Shown: positions 1 to 10,326 of the stretch, piece after piece
How the letters are laid out: every line of letters starts with the position of its first letter
How positions within the stretch are numbered: position 1 is the stretch's first letter
DNA from: Gemmatimonadetes bacterium T265
GTDB lineage: Bacteria; Gemmatimonadota; Gemmatimonadetes; Gemmatimonadales; Gemmatimonadaceae
Length of the DNA: 64,000 bases
Assembly: GCA_019973575.1 (NCBI GenBank)
Contig: BPUI01000001.1
Coordinates: 1,748,342-1,812,341, forward strand
Direction: 5' to 3'
Program-made: the position numbers and the translations under genes
The notes under the pieces: generated by a model
Seen by the model: only the letters and a program-made list of their open reading frames with translations
The model's database searches: none
What the model was told of the DNA's origin: nothing

Positions 1-900
1 AAGCGCGTGGCCGCCGTCGCCCAGGCGACGCCCGTGTCGACGAGCTTGCGCTTCGCCTCGATCTCTGCGGGGCGCGCGCACACGTGCGCGCTCGACGTGG
101 GCGGGAGCGCGTACTGCTGGGGCGAGGACTTCGCCGGCCAGCTCGGCGACGAGCGCCGGCTGGCGAGCACGACGCCGATCCCGGTCGGGGGCGGGCACAC
201 GTTCACGCAGATCACCGCGGGCCTCAATCACACGTGCGCGCTCGACGCCGCCGGGCGCGCGTACTGCTGGGGCGCGGGCCGCTCGGGGCAGCTCGGCCAG
301 AACACGCGCGCGTTGGCGGACACGCCCGTCGTCGTGACCGGCGGGCTCACGTTCGTCCGGCTGAGCGCGGGCGGCATCTCGCCGCAGGACCTCGCGCCGG
401 CCGTCGGCGACACGACGCGGGGCGCGACGTACGCGCCCGACCTGTTCGGCACGGACCCGGGCCCCGCCGACACGCTCAACGCCGTCACCTGCGGCGTCAC
501 GACGTCGCACGACGCCTACTGCTGGGGCGCGGGCGTGCGCGGCCAGCTCGGCAACGGGTCGAACACGTCGAGCCTCGTCCCGGTGCTCGTCGCGGGCGGC
601 GGCGGCTACACCGACGTCAGCGTCGGCGGGTCGCACGTCTGCGCGCTGCGCAACGGGGAGGCGGTGTGCTGGGGCGCGTACGACCTCGGGCTGCAGCCGA
701 GCGTCGGGATCGGCAACGCCCCGTTCCGGGTGATGCCGGGGACCACGTTCGCGACGATTTCGAGCGGGCGGCGCCACGCGTGCGCGACGACGCCTAACGG
801 CGACGGTTACTGCTGGGGCTCCAACGTCTTCGGCCCGTTCGGCGACGGGCTGCAGGCGCTGATCCGCCGGGCGCCGGCGCGCGTGCTCACGCCGCCGTGA
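1..900 (+). CDS. RCC1-repeat (beta-propeller) protein, 5' end outside window
   Basis: The reading frame is open from the first base of the window, so the true start probably lies upstream; the first in-window start codon is a GTG at 7. About six RCC1-type blades are visible, each with the pattern SAGxxHTCAL followed about 10 residues later by YCWG and GQLG (for example near residues 20-45, 66-95, 160-180, 205-225 and 250-275 counted from the GTG). One blade carries an insertion of roughly 30 residues after LSAGG. RCC1 propellers are known as protein-interaction or exchange-factor folds; bacterial versions are often secreted or surface proteins of unknown function. The TGA stop overlaps the GTG of the next gene by 4 bases, suggesting translational coupling. 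The fold is a confident call; the function is unknown. Confidence 0.85.
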   Translation, partial: KRVAAVAQATPVSTSLRFASISAGRAHTCALDVGGSAYCWGEDFAGQLGDERRLASTTPIPVGGGHTFTQITAGLNHTCALDAAGRAYCWGAGRSGQLGQNTRALADTPVVVTGGLTFVRLSAGGISPQDLAPAVGDTTRGATYAPDLFGTDPGPADTLNAVTCGVTTSHDAYCWGAGVRGQLGNGSNTSSLVPVLVAGGGGYTDVSVGGSHVCALRNGEAVCWGAYDLGLQPSVGIGNAPFRVMPGTTFATISSGRRHACATTPNGDGYCWGSNVFGPFGDGLQALIRRAPARVLTPP

Positions 901-1313
901 CCGCGGGCCCGGCCCGGCGCGCGGTCCCGCGGCGCGCCGCCGCGCCGCGCGCCACACCCGGGGCGTGGTCGTGGGCGGTCGCGGGGCTGTGGCTCGCCGC
1001 GCAGCTCGTGTTCCCCGCGGTCCAGCTGTCGCACCGCCCCGCCCGGTTCGGCTGGCACATGTACGCCGACCTCCGCGAGTTCCCCGTGCTCGTCGGCGTC
1101 GTCGCGCCGCGGGGCGACGCGTCCGCCGCGGGCCGCCGCGACACGATCGACGTCGCCGCGTTCCTCGCCTTCCAGCGCGGCGACGTCGGCCCCGACTTCG
1201 TCCGGCGCCTCGTCGCGCACGTCTGCGCGCGGCGCCCGCAGTACGCGGCCGTCGAGGAGCGCGACGCCGCCCACGCGCACGGGCCGCCGGTCCGCGTCAC
1301 GCCGTGCCGCTGA
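897..1313 (+). CDS. Small membrane-anchored protein, partner of the downstream HTTM-like protein
   Basis: This 138-residue protein starts at a GTG that overlaps the RCC1 stop (GTGA). A basic N-terminus is followed by one predicted membrane segment at about residues 25-45 (WAVAGLWLAAQLVFPAVQL) and then FGWHMYADL. That arrangement resembles the part of vitamin-K-dependent gamma-carboxylase-like proteins that follows the HTTM domain. The remaining 80 residues carry no motif I recognise. Its end overlaps the start of the HTTM-like gene by 10 bases, so the two are very likely co-translated and may act as one split protein. Possession of a partner role is inference from adjacency; a catalytic role cannot be claimed. 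Confidence 0.65.
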   Translation: MTAGPARRAVPRRAAAPRATPGAWSWAVAGLWLAAQLVFPAVQLSHRPARFGWHMYADLREFPVLVGVVAPRGDASAAGRRDTIDVAAFLAFQRGDVGPDFVRRLVAHVCARRPQYAAVEERDAAHAHGPPVRVTPCR

Positions 1314-2125
1314 CCCTCGCCGGCCTGCGGGCGGTCGTGGACCGCCCGCCCGGCGCGTGGGTGCCGCAGGTCGCCACGGCGCGCGCGCTCGCCGGCGTCG
1401 CGTCGCTCTGCATGGCCGTCGCCGAAGTGCGGCCGCTTCGACGGCTCGGCCTGCCGGACGTGCTGCGGCTTCCCTACGCGCTGCCGGACTTCGCGGTCAC
1501 CCCGGGCGTCGCCGCCACCGCCCTCGGCGTGTGGGTCGCCTGCGGCGTGTGCTTCGCCCTCGGCTGGCACGCGCGCGCGGCGGGCGTGGGGCTCGCGCTG
1601 GTGATGAGCGGCGTCCTGCTCCTCGACGAGCAGACGTACAGCAACCACCTGTACCTCGCGGTGCTCGTCGTCGTGCTGCTCGTCTGGGCCGACGCGACGG
1701 CGCGCCGGAACCCGGCGGTGCCCGTGCTGCTGCTCCGCACGCAGGTGTCGCTCGTCTACGGCTGGACGGCCGTCGCGAAGCTGAACGCGACGTTCCTGAG
1801 CGGGGCCGCCGTCTTCGCCGCGCTCCCGTGGGCGGTGCGGACGCCGCTGCTCGCGCGCGGGCTGGCCGCGCCCGTGGCGATGCTGCTCGCGGTGACGACG
1901 GTCGTGCTCGAGCTCTGGATCGCGGTGTCGCTGTGGCGGCCGGGCGCGCGGCGGGACGCGTGCGTGGCGGGGGTCGCGCTGCACGCGGGGATGGTCGCGC
2001 TGCTCGCGGTCGGGGGGCGCGTGGCGCTCACCGGCTTCGCGCTGCTGATGTTCGCCGGCTACGTCGTCTTCTTCGACGAGGTCCCCGCCGTCCGCGGGCG
2101 GGTCGGCGCGCCGGGCCGCGCCTAA
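1304..2125 (+). CDS. HTTM-domain-like integral membrane protein
   Basis: This is a 273-residue protein. The GTG at 1304, inside the end of the previous gene, is chosen because the coding pattern begins there; the open frame extends further upstream but reads as a shadow. Several hydrophobic helices are visible, with polar motifs between them typical of HTTM proteins: LPYALPDF near residue 45, EQTYSNHLYL near 105 and WTAVAKLNATFLSG near 150. The HTTM domain was defined from vitamin-K gamma-carboxylases, but most bacterial members have no known reaction. The stop is a TAA within a GCCTAACG octamer. It converges on the neighbouring leftward gene with a 4-base tail-to-tail overlap, leaving no room for an intergenic terminator. 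Confidence 0.75.
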   Translation: MPLTLAGLRAVVDRPPGAWVPQVATARALAGVASLCMAVAEVRPLRRLGLPDVLRLPYALPDFAVTPGVAATALGVWVACGVCFALGWHARAAGVGLALVMSGVLLLDEQTYSNHLYLAVLVVVLLVWADATARRNPAVPVLLLRTQVSLVYGWTAVAKLNATFLSGAAVFAALPWAVRTPLLARGLAAPVAMLLAVTTVVLELWIAVSLWRPGARRDACVAGVALHAGMVALLAVGGRVALTGFALLMFAGYVVFFDEVPAVRGRVGAPGRA

Positions 2126-4446
2126 CGGTCGGGGCCGCCGCCGTCCCGCGGCCGGCGCGCGCCGCGGAACACCGCGAGCACGTTGGCGAAGTCGTCGCGC
2201 CACGCGACCGGGGCGGCCCGCAGCGCCGCCCACCCCGGCCGCGAGGCGAGCGTGCCCTCGTCGCCGGGCTGGCGCGCGATGGCGATCCACCGCGCCTCCT
2301 GCACCCACCCGCGCTGCGCCGCCGCGTCCGGGGTCGACGTCCGCGTCAGCGCCGTCCACCCCAGCGCGTCGGCCGCCCCGGCGACCACGCGGTCGAGCGC
2401 GAGGTACTTGTTGCTGACGTGCACGGCGAGCACGCCGCCGGGCGCGAGCACGCGGGCGTACTGTCGGAACGCCTCGGTCGTGAGCAGGTGCGTGGGCACC
2501 GCGTCCGAGGTGAACGCGTCGAGCAGCAGCAGGTCGAACGTCCCCGGCGCGACGCGCGACAGCGCGACCCGCGCGTCGCCGAGCACGACCGCGGCGTGTG
2601 GGGTGCAGCGCTGGAGGTACGAGAACGCGCCGCTCCCGCGCGCGATCTGGACGATGAGCGGGTCGATCTCGAAGAACGTCCACCGCGACCCCGGGCGCGC
2701 GTAGCACGCGAGCGACCCGGTCCCGAGCCCGACGACGCCGACGCGGCCGCCCGTGACGCGCGGCGGGAGCGCGGCAAAGAGGTCGCCGACCGCGCCGGAG
2801 CGCGCGTAGTACGTGAGCGGCTCGCGCGCGCGGGCGGGCGCGACGTTCTGGGCGCCGTGCACCGTGGTCCCGTGCACGAGCAGCTGGAAGGTCGCGTCCG
2901 CCGTCGCGACGCGGCGGACTTCGTAGGCGCCGTAGAAGCTGCGCGCCCGGAGCTCCACGCCGTCGACGCCCGCGTGGGCGAGGGCGAAGCCGAGCGCGAC
3001 CGCGCCGGCGCCGAGCGCGAAGCGGCGCGGCCGCTCGCCGAGGGCGAGGAGGCCGAGCGCGGCGACGCTCACCAGCAGGAAGGCGCCGAGCCGGAGGCCG
3101 ATCGCGGGGTGTGCGAGGACGCTCCGGCCCGCGACCCAGGCGACGAGCCCGAGGCCCGCGGCGACGCCCGAATCCTGCCCCCACGACGTGAGGCGACCCG
3201 CCGCGGGGAGCGTCGCGCGCGCGAGGCCCAACCCCGCGACCATCGCCAGCGGGTACTCGTACACGCCGGCAAAGACGGCCGGGGCGACGAGCGCGTTGAC
3301 GACGCCGCCGAGCACACCGCCGGCCGACATCCACACGTAGTACGCCGTCAGCGCCCCCACCTCCGGCCGGTCCGCGGCCAGCCGCACGTGGCAGACGAGC
3401 GCGGTCACGAAGAAGGCGAGCAGGTGCCAGACGAGTGCGGGGAGGATGGGCACCTGGAGCGCGAGCGCCGAAACGAACAGGAGCGGCACGACGAGCAGGG
3501 TCTGCAGGCGGGCGGCGGCCTGCGTGCTCGCGCGGCCGGGTCGCGCGAACGCCCAGATGAAGGTGACGAGGTAGAGGGCGAGCGGCACGACCCAGAGCAG
3601 CGGGACGGGCGCGACGTCGGTGCTCAGGTGCGTCGTGACGCCGAGGAGGAGACTCGACGGGACGGCCGAGAGCGCGAGCCACCGGCCGCGGCGACGCCAG
3701 GTGATCGCGGGCGCGTCGGCCGCCGCCGGCCGGCCCGCGGCGCCGCGCGCGGTCCACACGACGGCCGCGCAGCACGCGAGCCCAACTCCGAGCGCGAGGT
3801 ACGCGACGGACCACGCGCGCGACTGGGCGTGCACCGCGATGCGCGGCTCCACGAGCGTCGGGTACGCGAGGAGCGCGAGGAGGCTCCCCGCGTTGCTCGC
3901 GGCGTAGAGGAAGTACGGGTCGTGGCGCGCGGGGTGGTCGGTCGCGGCGAACCACCGCTGGAGCAGCGGGGCGCCGGCCGAGAGGCAGAAGAACGGCGCG
4001 CCGAGCGAGACCGTGAGCAGGCCGAGGAGCCAGAGGACCGGCGTGCCCGCGGCGGGGGGCGACCAGCCGCGCGCGAGCGCGACCGGGAGTGCCGCGCACG
4101 ACGCCGCGACGAGCGCGAGGTGGAGCGCGCCGTGGCGGCGGGGGCCGAGCCAGCGGGCGCCGAGGTGGGCGTAGGCGTAGCCCGCGAGGAGGACGCCCTG
4201 GTAGAACAGCATGCAGGTCGTCCAGACCGCGGACGAGCCGCCGAGCACCGGCAGGACGAGCTTGCTGAACAGCGGCTCGACGAGGAAGAGCAGCGCCGCG
4301 TTCGCGAACGTCGCGGCGACGAACACGCACAGCACGGCGCGTGTGGCCGCGTGCGCCGTCGCCGGGTGTGCGGTCGCCGCGGGCGCCGTGACGACGCCCA
4401 CGGCGGCCCGTGCCACGGCGGGCGGTGCCACCGCGGGCGTCGTCAC
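2122..4446 (-). CDS. Multi-spanning membrane protein fused to a spermidine-synthase-like domain
   Basis: This 774-residue protein has an N-terminal half (about residues 25-470) of many hydrophobic helices, beginning AVLCVFVAATFANAALLFLV. The C-terminal third is a class I methyltransferase fold of the spermidine synthase type: VGVVGLGTGSLACYARPG (cofactor loop), FFEIDPLIVQIA, LGDARVAL and DLLLLDAFTSDAVP. It matches the fused MFS/spermidine-synthase proteins common in bacteria, most of which have not been shown to make polyamines. The GTG start overlaps the kinase-like gene's TGA (GTGA), making this the last gene of the Tad pilus operon. No polyamine-pathway gene lies nearby, so the substrate is unknown; a role at the membrane linked to the pilus is inference from operon position. 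Confidence 0.8.
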   Translation of the reverse strand: MTTPAVAPPAVARAAVGVVTAPAATAHPATAHAATRAVLCVFVAATFANAALLFLVEPLFSKLVLPVLGGSSAVWTTCMLFYQGVLLAGYAYAHLGARWLGPRRHGALHLALVAASCAALPVALARGWSPPAAGTPVLWLLGLLTVSLGAPFFCLSAGAPLLQRWFAATDHPARHDPYFLYAASNAGSLLALLAYPTLVEPRIAVHAQSRAWSVAYLALGVGLACCAAVVWTARGAAGRPAAADAPAITWRRRGRWLALSAVPSSLLLGVTTHLSTDVAPVPLLWVVPLALYLVTFIWAFARPGRASTQAAARLQTLLVVPLLFVSALALQVPILPALVWHLLAFFVTALVCHVRLAADRPEVGALTAYYVWMSAGGVLGGVVNALVAPAVFAGVYEYPLAMVAGLGLARATLPAAGRLTSWGQDSGVAAGLGLVAWVAGRSVLAHPAIGLRLGAFLLVSVAALGLLALGERPRRFALGAGAVALGFALAHAGVDGVELRARSFYGAYEVRRVATADATFQLLVHGTTVHGAQNVAPARAREPLTYYARSGAVGDLFAALPPRVTGGRVGVVGLGTGSLACYARPGSRWTFFEIDPLIVQIARGSGAFSYLQRCTPHAAVVLGDARVALSRVAPGTFDLLLLDAFTSDAVPTHLLTTEAFRQYARVLAPGGVLAVHVSNKYLALDRVVAGAADALGWTALTRTSTPDAAAQRGWVQEARWIAIARQPGDEGTLASRPGWAALRAAPVAWRDDFANVLAVFRGARRPRDGGGPDR

Positions 4447-5795
4447 GGCTCGCGCCAGAAGGCGACCGCGGTGGTGTCGCCGGCCTTCGTGTGGACGGTG
4501 AGCCGGGCCGGCCGGTAGTGCATCCCCGGCCCGCGCACCTCGACGCGGTGCGCGCCCGGGGTGGTAGCGACGACGGCGGGCGCCGCGCCCCAGCTCCGGC
4601 CGTCGACGACGACGAGCGGCGCCCCTTCGGTCGCGCTGACGCTGAGGAAGCCGGACGCCGGCCGCGCCCGCCGCGCCGGCACGCCGGCCGGGTGGGCGAC
4701 CGCCGGATGGGCGACGGCCGGCGCGCGCGCGGGTGCGGCAGCCGCGCGTGTCGTGGCCGGCGCGCCGGCCGCGGGTCTCGCGACGATCGGCGCCGGGGCG
4801 GGGCGCACGAGGACCACCGCCGCCGCGCCGAGCGCGGCGACGACCGCGCCGCCGGCGCCGACGTACGGCAGCGGGGCGGCGAGCCGCGACCGGCCGCGCG
4901 CGGGGCGGCCCGCGCCGGCGCCTAACGCGTCGACGAACGCGGCGACGGTCGGGAAGCGGTTGACCGGGCTGGCGGCGAGCGCCGTCCGGAGCGCGGCGTT
5001 GACGCCCAGGCCGACGCCCGGGCGCACCGGCGTGAACACGGAGACCTCGATCGGCGCGACGGTGGCGACCCCTTCGACGTCGGGCGCGCGGTGCGGGGCG
5101 CCGCTGAGGAGTTCGTAGGCGACGACGGCGAGCGCGTACTGGTCGCTCGCGGGCTCGGCGGGGTGACCGCGCCACTGCTCCGGCGCGGTGTAGGCGCGGA
5201 GGAACGCGCGGCCGCGCGCGGCGGGGAGGAGGGCGGCGACGCCGGCGACGCCGAAGTCGGTGAGGCGCGCGCGCCCGTCGGCGTCGGCGAAGATGTTGGT
5301 CGGCGCGACGCCGCCGTGCGCGAGGCCGCGGGCGTGCGCGTGCGCGAGCACCGCGGCGACGTCGCGGAGTAGCGCGACGACCGCGTCGAACGGGAGGGGG
5401 TCGGGGGCGGCGAGCACGTCGGCGAGGCTGCCGCCCTCGATGTAGGGCGTGGCGACGAGCACGGCGTCGCCGGCGCCCGGCTCGACCGCGAGCGGGGCGA
5501 CGATCCCGGGGTGGTCGGCGGCAACGGCGGCGGTCTGGAGGCGACGGACGGCCGCGAGCACGAGACCGGCGTCACCCGCGGGGGCGTCGATCACGCGGAG
5601 CGCGACGTCGCGCTCCGCGGTGAGATCGGTCGCGTGCCACGTGTCGCCGACGGTGCCCGCGCCCGCGTACGCGCGCACGGCGTAGCGCGCGCCCGCGGCG
5701 GCCGCGGCGCGGACGGGATCGGTCCGTGCCGCGGCCTGGCCGGCACCCGCCGACAGCCGCCCGGCGGGAGACCCGTTGCGCTGACGTCGCCGCAC
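4443..5795 (-). CDS. Degenerate Ser/Thr protein kinase (probable pseudokinase) with membrane segment and PEGA-like tail
   Basis: This 450-residue protein is preceded by an 11-base gap from tadG; GTG 5795 is the first start after that gene's stop. A glycine-rich loop (GAGTVGDTWHA) is present, and DFG (LTDFGVAG) and APE (YTAPEQW) are intact. The beta-3 lysine position, however, reads VALRVI (Arg), and the catalytic loop reads HGGVAPTNIF instead of HRDLKPxNI, so both the VAIK lysine and the HRD aspartate are missing. After the kinase fold come a hydrophobic segment (about residues 290-315), an Ala/Pro-rich linker and a C-terminal domain of PEGA type (GFLSVSATEGAPLVVVDG...GAHRVEVRGPG). Expected behaviour is ligand binding or scaffolding rather than phosphotransfer; this is inference. 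It sits between tadG and the spermidine-synthase-like gene, so it may sense or regulate the pilus. Confidence 0.8.
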   Translation of the reverse strand: MRRRQRNGSPAGRLSAGAGQAAARTDPVRAAAAAGARYAVRAYAGAGTVGDTWHATDLTAERDVALRVIDAPAGDAGLVLAAVRRLQTAAVAADHPGIVAPLAVEPGAGDAVLVATPYIEGGSLADVLAAPDPLPFDAVVALLRDVAAVLAHAHARGLAHGGVAPTNIFADADGRARLTDFGVAGVAALLPAARGRAFLRAYTAPEQWRGHPAEPASDQYALAVVAYELLSGAPHRAPDVEGVATVAPIEVSVFTPVRPGVGLGVNAALRTALAASPVNRFPTVAAFVDALGAGAGRPARGRSRLAAPLPYVGAGGAVVAALGAAAVVLVRPAPAPIVARPAAGAPATTRAAAAPARAPAVAHPAVAHPAGVPARRARPASGFLSVSATEGAPLVVVDGRSWGAAPAVVATTPGAHRVEVRGPGMHYRPARLTVHTKAGDTTAVAFWREP

Positions 5796-5806
5796 GTGGC
5801 CGGCGA

Positions 5807-6955
5807 CTACTGGACCATCCCCCCCTTCATGATCGGCCCGACGCCGGGCGAGAACGACCCGTTCCCGGTCGCCCGCAGGGCGGTGAGGTACCCGACCACT
5901 TCGCCGCCGTTCGTGAGGCCGGTCAGGTAGAACTCGCCGAGGTACCGGACCTGGACGGCCGACTTCCCGCTTTTCTGAGCAGCCTGACCATAAATGGGCA
6001 CGGTGATCAGGAGTGGCGGGCTGCAGGTGTCCTTCCCTCCGCACAGCGCGTCGACGCCTTGCTTCGTGGGGCCGGTCATGTTCCCGGGGTCGGTCTGGAG
6101 CCAGTCGCCGATTTTCACGGCCACCGAATCGTCGCACGCAGCCGCAATTGCTTGCTTGTACGCGCTCCCGCTCGACGACTGCGGTCCCGGCGAGTACAGG
6201 TTGCCGCTCACGTCCATGAGCGGCGGGAAGTCCACCGCGTAGTAGTTGCCGGCGACGACCGTCCCGCCGACTGTTCCCGGAGCCCCGTTCGGGAGGGTTT
6301 TGAACTGGATGAGTGTCTGGTTGTTCACCAACGACGTGACGTCGGCCGCCGTGAGCGAGGTCGTGTCCGACGGATTCTGCCCGAGCGTCGCCTTGATGTT
6401 GGAGTACGGCACCGCCCACGGCTTGAGGCACGACTGGGACGTGACCGCGCCGAGCGCCGCGATCGTGCTATCGCGGAGCGCGAAGGCCGACTTCCCGAAC
6501 ACGCGCGCGAATAAAGTCGCCGTACTGTACCAGGCCTTGACCTTGATGGCATTCACGCCCGCGTCGGAGAACTTCGTCGGCGTGGTGTCGGTCGTCCGGG
6601 ACGTGAAGTTCCACTTCACCGGCTTCACGAGGACGCTGTCGGCGTTCCGGTTGACAAGCGCGACTCGCTCCACATAGTTGAGCCCTGCGTACGCCCTGGC
6701 CGCGTTCGGGACGGCGGTGTCGAGCGCGGCGCCGGTCGCGTGGATCATGCTCACCGCGCCCGCCATCGCCGCCGCGTCGGCCACGGTCTTGAGCCGCGTG
6801 CGCGCCGCGTACGCCTTCGCGAAGTCGATCCCGACTGCCGCGAAGCCGAGCAGCATCATGAGCGAGACCGCCACGAGCACCAGCGTCGCCCCGCGGCGGT
6901 CGCGCGCGAGGTGGTCCCTTCGGCTGCTCCGCGAAGACGGCGCGGCACGTTGCAT
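5807..6955 (-). CDS. tadG: TadG-like pilus assembly protein
   Basis: This 382-residue protein starts at the ATG at 6955. After a short charged N-terminus (RRDHLARDRRGA) there is a single membrane helix, TLVLVAVSLMMLLGFAAVGIDFAK, followed by AARTRLKTVADAAAMAGA. This is the Tad/TadG N-terminal domain, in which a pseudopilin-like helix anchors a large extracytoplasmic region. The remaining about 300 residues are predicted periplasmic, with little recognisable domain structure beyond low-complexity Thr/Ser stretches. TadG-like proteins are needed for assembly of Flp pili, probably as minor pseudopilin-like components. Base composition here (5.8-6.9 kb) is visibly lower in G+C than neighbouring genes, as is common for secreted Tad components. 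Confidence 0.85.
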   Translation of the reverse strand: MQRAAPSSRSSRRDHLARDRRGATLVLVAVSLMMLLGFAAVGIDFAKAYAARTRLKTVADAAAMAGAVSMIHATGAALDTAVPNAARAYAGLNYVERVALVNRNADSVLVKPVKWNFTSRTTDTTPTKFSDAGVNAIKVKAWYSTATLFARVFGKSAFALRDSTIAALGAVTSQSCLKPWAVPYSNIKATLGQNPSDTTSLTAADVTSLVNNQTLIQFKTLPNGAPGTVGGTVVAGNYYAVDFPPLMDVSGNLYSPGPQSSSGSAYKQAIAAACDDSVAVKIGDWLQTDPGNMTGPTKQGVDALCGGKDTCSPPLLITVPIYGQAAQKSGKSAVQVRYLGEFYLTGLTNGGEVVGYLTALRATGNGSFSPGVGPIMKGGMVQ

Positions 6956-6981
6956 GGGTCGCTCTCGGACGGGGTAGGGGG

Positions 6982-7887
6982 TCAGTGCGTGTTCTCGAAC
7001 AGGTCGCCCATCTTCAGGATCGCGGGCCCCAGCAGCACCACGAAGATGACCGGGAAGATGAACAGCGCGAGCGGGATCATCATCTTCAGCGGCGACGTGG
7101 CGGCCTTCTTCTCCGCGGCCTGCTTGCGCCGGCGCCGCAGCCCCTCGGCGTAGACGCGCAGCACCGTCGCGATCGACGTGCCCCACTTCTCGCTCTGGAT
7201 CATGTTGGCCACGAGCGCGCGCAGCTCCTGCACGCCGGTGCGCTGGTACATGCCGTGGAGCGCCTGCTCGCGGGCCACGCCCGCGTTCACGCGCCGCGTG
7301 ACCTGCAGCAGCTCGGCCGAGAGCTCGGGGTGCACGGTCGCCAGCTCGCGCGCGACGCGCATCATCGCCGCGTCGAGGCTCACGCCGGCCTCGACGCACA
7401 CCACCAGCAGGTCGAGGCAGTCGGGGAGCTGCCGCTGCAGCCGCTCCTGGCGCCCGCGGGCGAGGTTCTGCACCACCGCCGCCGGGCCGAGCAGCCCCGC
7501 CACCGCGGCGCACGCCACGAGCGCGACGTAGTAGAGCCGGTTGTCCCGCGGCGCGAGCACGAGCGCGAGCAGCGGCGGGATGGTCACCGCCGCCACGCGC
7601 GCCGCGGTGTAGACGAGCGGCGCCGACGCCCCGTCGAAGCCCGCGTGCACCAGCGTCTGCGTGATCGCGCCGCGGGCGGCCCAGCGCGTGGGCAGCCGGC
7701 GGGCGAGCTGCCGCGTCAGCCGCTCGGCGACGCCCGCGCGCGGCGCCTGGAGCACGAGCGCGTTCGCCCCGAAGCCGCCCGCGCGGGCGAGCACCGTGCG
7801 GCGCTGGCGCTCGGCGAGCAGCGCGTAGGCGGCGGCGCCCGCCGCCGCGGCCAGCAGGCCGACGAACGCGACCAACGTCAGCATCAT
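6982..7887 (-). CDS. tadC: Tad secretion inner-membrane platform protein TadC
   Basis: This 301-residue protein has an N-terminal membrane helix (LVAFVGLLAAAAGAAAYALLA), a central pair of helices and a T2SS-F domain from about residue 160: LPDCLDLLVVCVEAGVSLDAAMMRVARELATVHPELSAELL. It ends with membrane segment PLALFIFPVIFVVLLGPAILK. T2SSF proteins form the inner-membrane platform that couples the CpaF motor to pilus extrusion. It lies directly downstream of tadB and upstream of tadG, the conserved Tad order. Length is typical for the family. The assignment to TadC rather than TadB rests on the domain pattern and gene order. Confidence 0.92.
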   Translation of the reverse strand: MMLTLVAFVGLLAAAAGAAAYALLAERQRRTVLARAGGFGANALVLQAPRAGVAERLTRQLARRLPTRWAARGAITQTLVHAGFDGASAPLVYTAARVAAVTIPPLLALVLAPRDNRLYYVALVACAAVAGLLGPAAVVQNLARGRQERLQRQLPDCLDLLVVCVEAGVSLDAAMMRVARELATVHPELSAELLQVTRRVNAGVAREQALHGMYQRTGVQELRALVANMIQSEKWGTSIATVLRVYAEGLRRRRKQAAEKKAATSPLKMMIPLALFIFPVIFVVLLGPAILKMGDLFENTH

Positions 7888-7906
7888 GTCTTGCGTCCCC
7901 CGGCCG

Positions 7907-8910
7907 TCAGAAGGTGATCTTGCCCATGCGCTGCAGCACCACGAACCCCACGGCGAGCGACACCACCGAGTACGCCAGGAGGAGCCGCCCGGTCGGCGTC
8001 TCGTAGAGCGGCGCGACGTAGTCCCGGTTCACGACGTTGAGCACGCCGAAGAGCACGATCGGGATGAGCGTGAGCACCACCGCCGACATCTTCGGCTCCG
8101 CCGTGAGCACGTCGATCTGCCCGCGCAGCGCGGCCCGCTCGCGCATCAGGACCGCGAGGTTGGTCATGATCTCGGCCATGTTGCCGCCCGACTCGCGCTG
8201 GATGAGGAGCGCGATGACGAACATCCGCACGTCGAGCGTCGCGTTGCGCTCCTGCATGTTGGTGAGCGCCGTCCGCACGTCGATGCCGAGGCGCTGCTCG
8301 TCGTAGAAGCGCATGAACTCGGGGCCGAGCGGCTCGCCCATCTCGTCGCCGATGAAGCGCATCGCCGCCTGCAGCGAGTAGCCCCCGCGCATCGCGTTGA
8401 CGAGCATGTCGACGGCCTCGGGGAGCTGGGCCTCGAACTGCCGCGCGCGCTTCCCCTGGCGCTGCTTGAGGACGGCGAGCGGGACCAGCGCCCCGGCGGC
8501 GGCGAGGGCCGCGCCCGCGGCCGGGCCGACGAGGCGGGTGCCGACGAAGGCGGCGACGACCGCGCCGAGGGCCGTCGCGAGCACGAACGTGCCGACGGTC
8601 ATCGTCGACCCCGCGCGGTCGAGCTGCGCCTGCAGCGCGGCGGTCGGGCCCTTGCCTTCGAGCAGCCGGTTGAAGAACGCGACGGCGCTCGCGCTCCGCT
8701 TGCCGCGGATGATCTGGTCGGGGAGGGCGACGACCGCCGGCGCGAGGCCGCCGAGCAGGCGTTGGCGGACGAGGGCCTCGTCCGAGAGCCGGCGGCGGTT
8801 GACGAACGCGTACGCGCCGACGACGAGCAGCAGTGACGCGCAGAACACGGCCGCGAGCACCACGAGCTGCACGGCGGCGTCGAGCAGGTCCTGCAGGGTC
8901 CCGTACATGA

Positions 8911-8914
<4 letters not shown>
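7907..8914 (-). CDS. tadB: Tad secretion inner-membrane platform protein TadB
   Basis: This 335-residue protein has two N-terminal hydrophobic stretches (about residues 13-35 and 100-135) and a T2SS-F domain with [41 protein letters not shown]. Further conserved text is [22 protein letters not shown], followed by two C-terminal helices. With TadC it forms the inner-membrane base of the Flp pilus machine. The ATG overlaps the CpaF stop by 4 bases (ATGA), so the motor and platform are translationally coupled. The length matches other TadB proteins. Confidence 0.93.

Positions 8915-10325
<1,411 letters not shown>

Positions 10326-10326
<1 letters not shown>

Noticed and set aside
887-4330. Very long antisense open frame (over 1100 codons) opposite the HTTM gene and continuing over the spermidine-synthase-like gene
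   Set aside because: Arg/Ala/Pro/Gly-rich composition with no motifs; it is the expected shadow of GC-rich codons on the other strand.
2122-4446. Polyamine biosynthesis role for the spermidine-synthase-like protein
   Set aside because: The protein is mostly membrane-embedded, no speA/speD/speE partners are near, and such fusions are not generally shown to be aminopropyltransferases.
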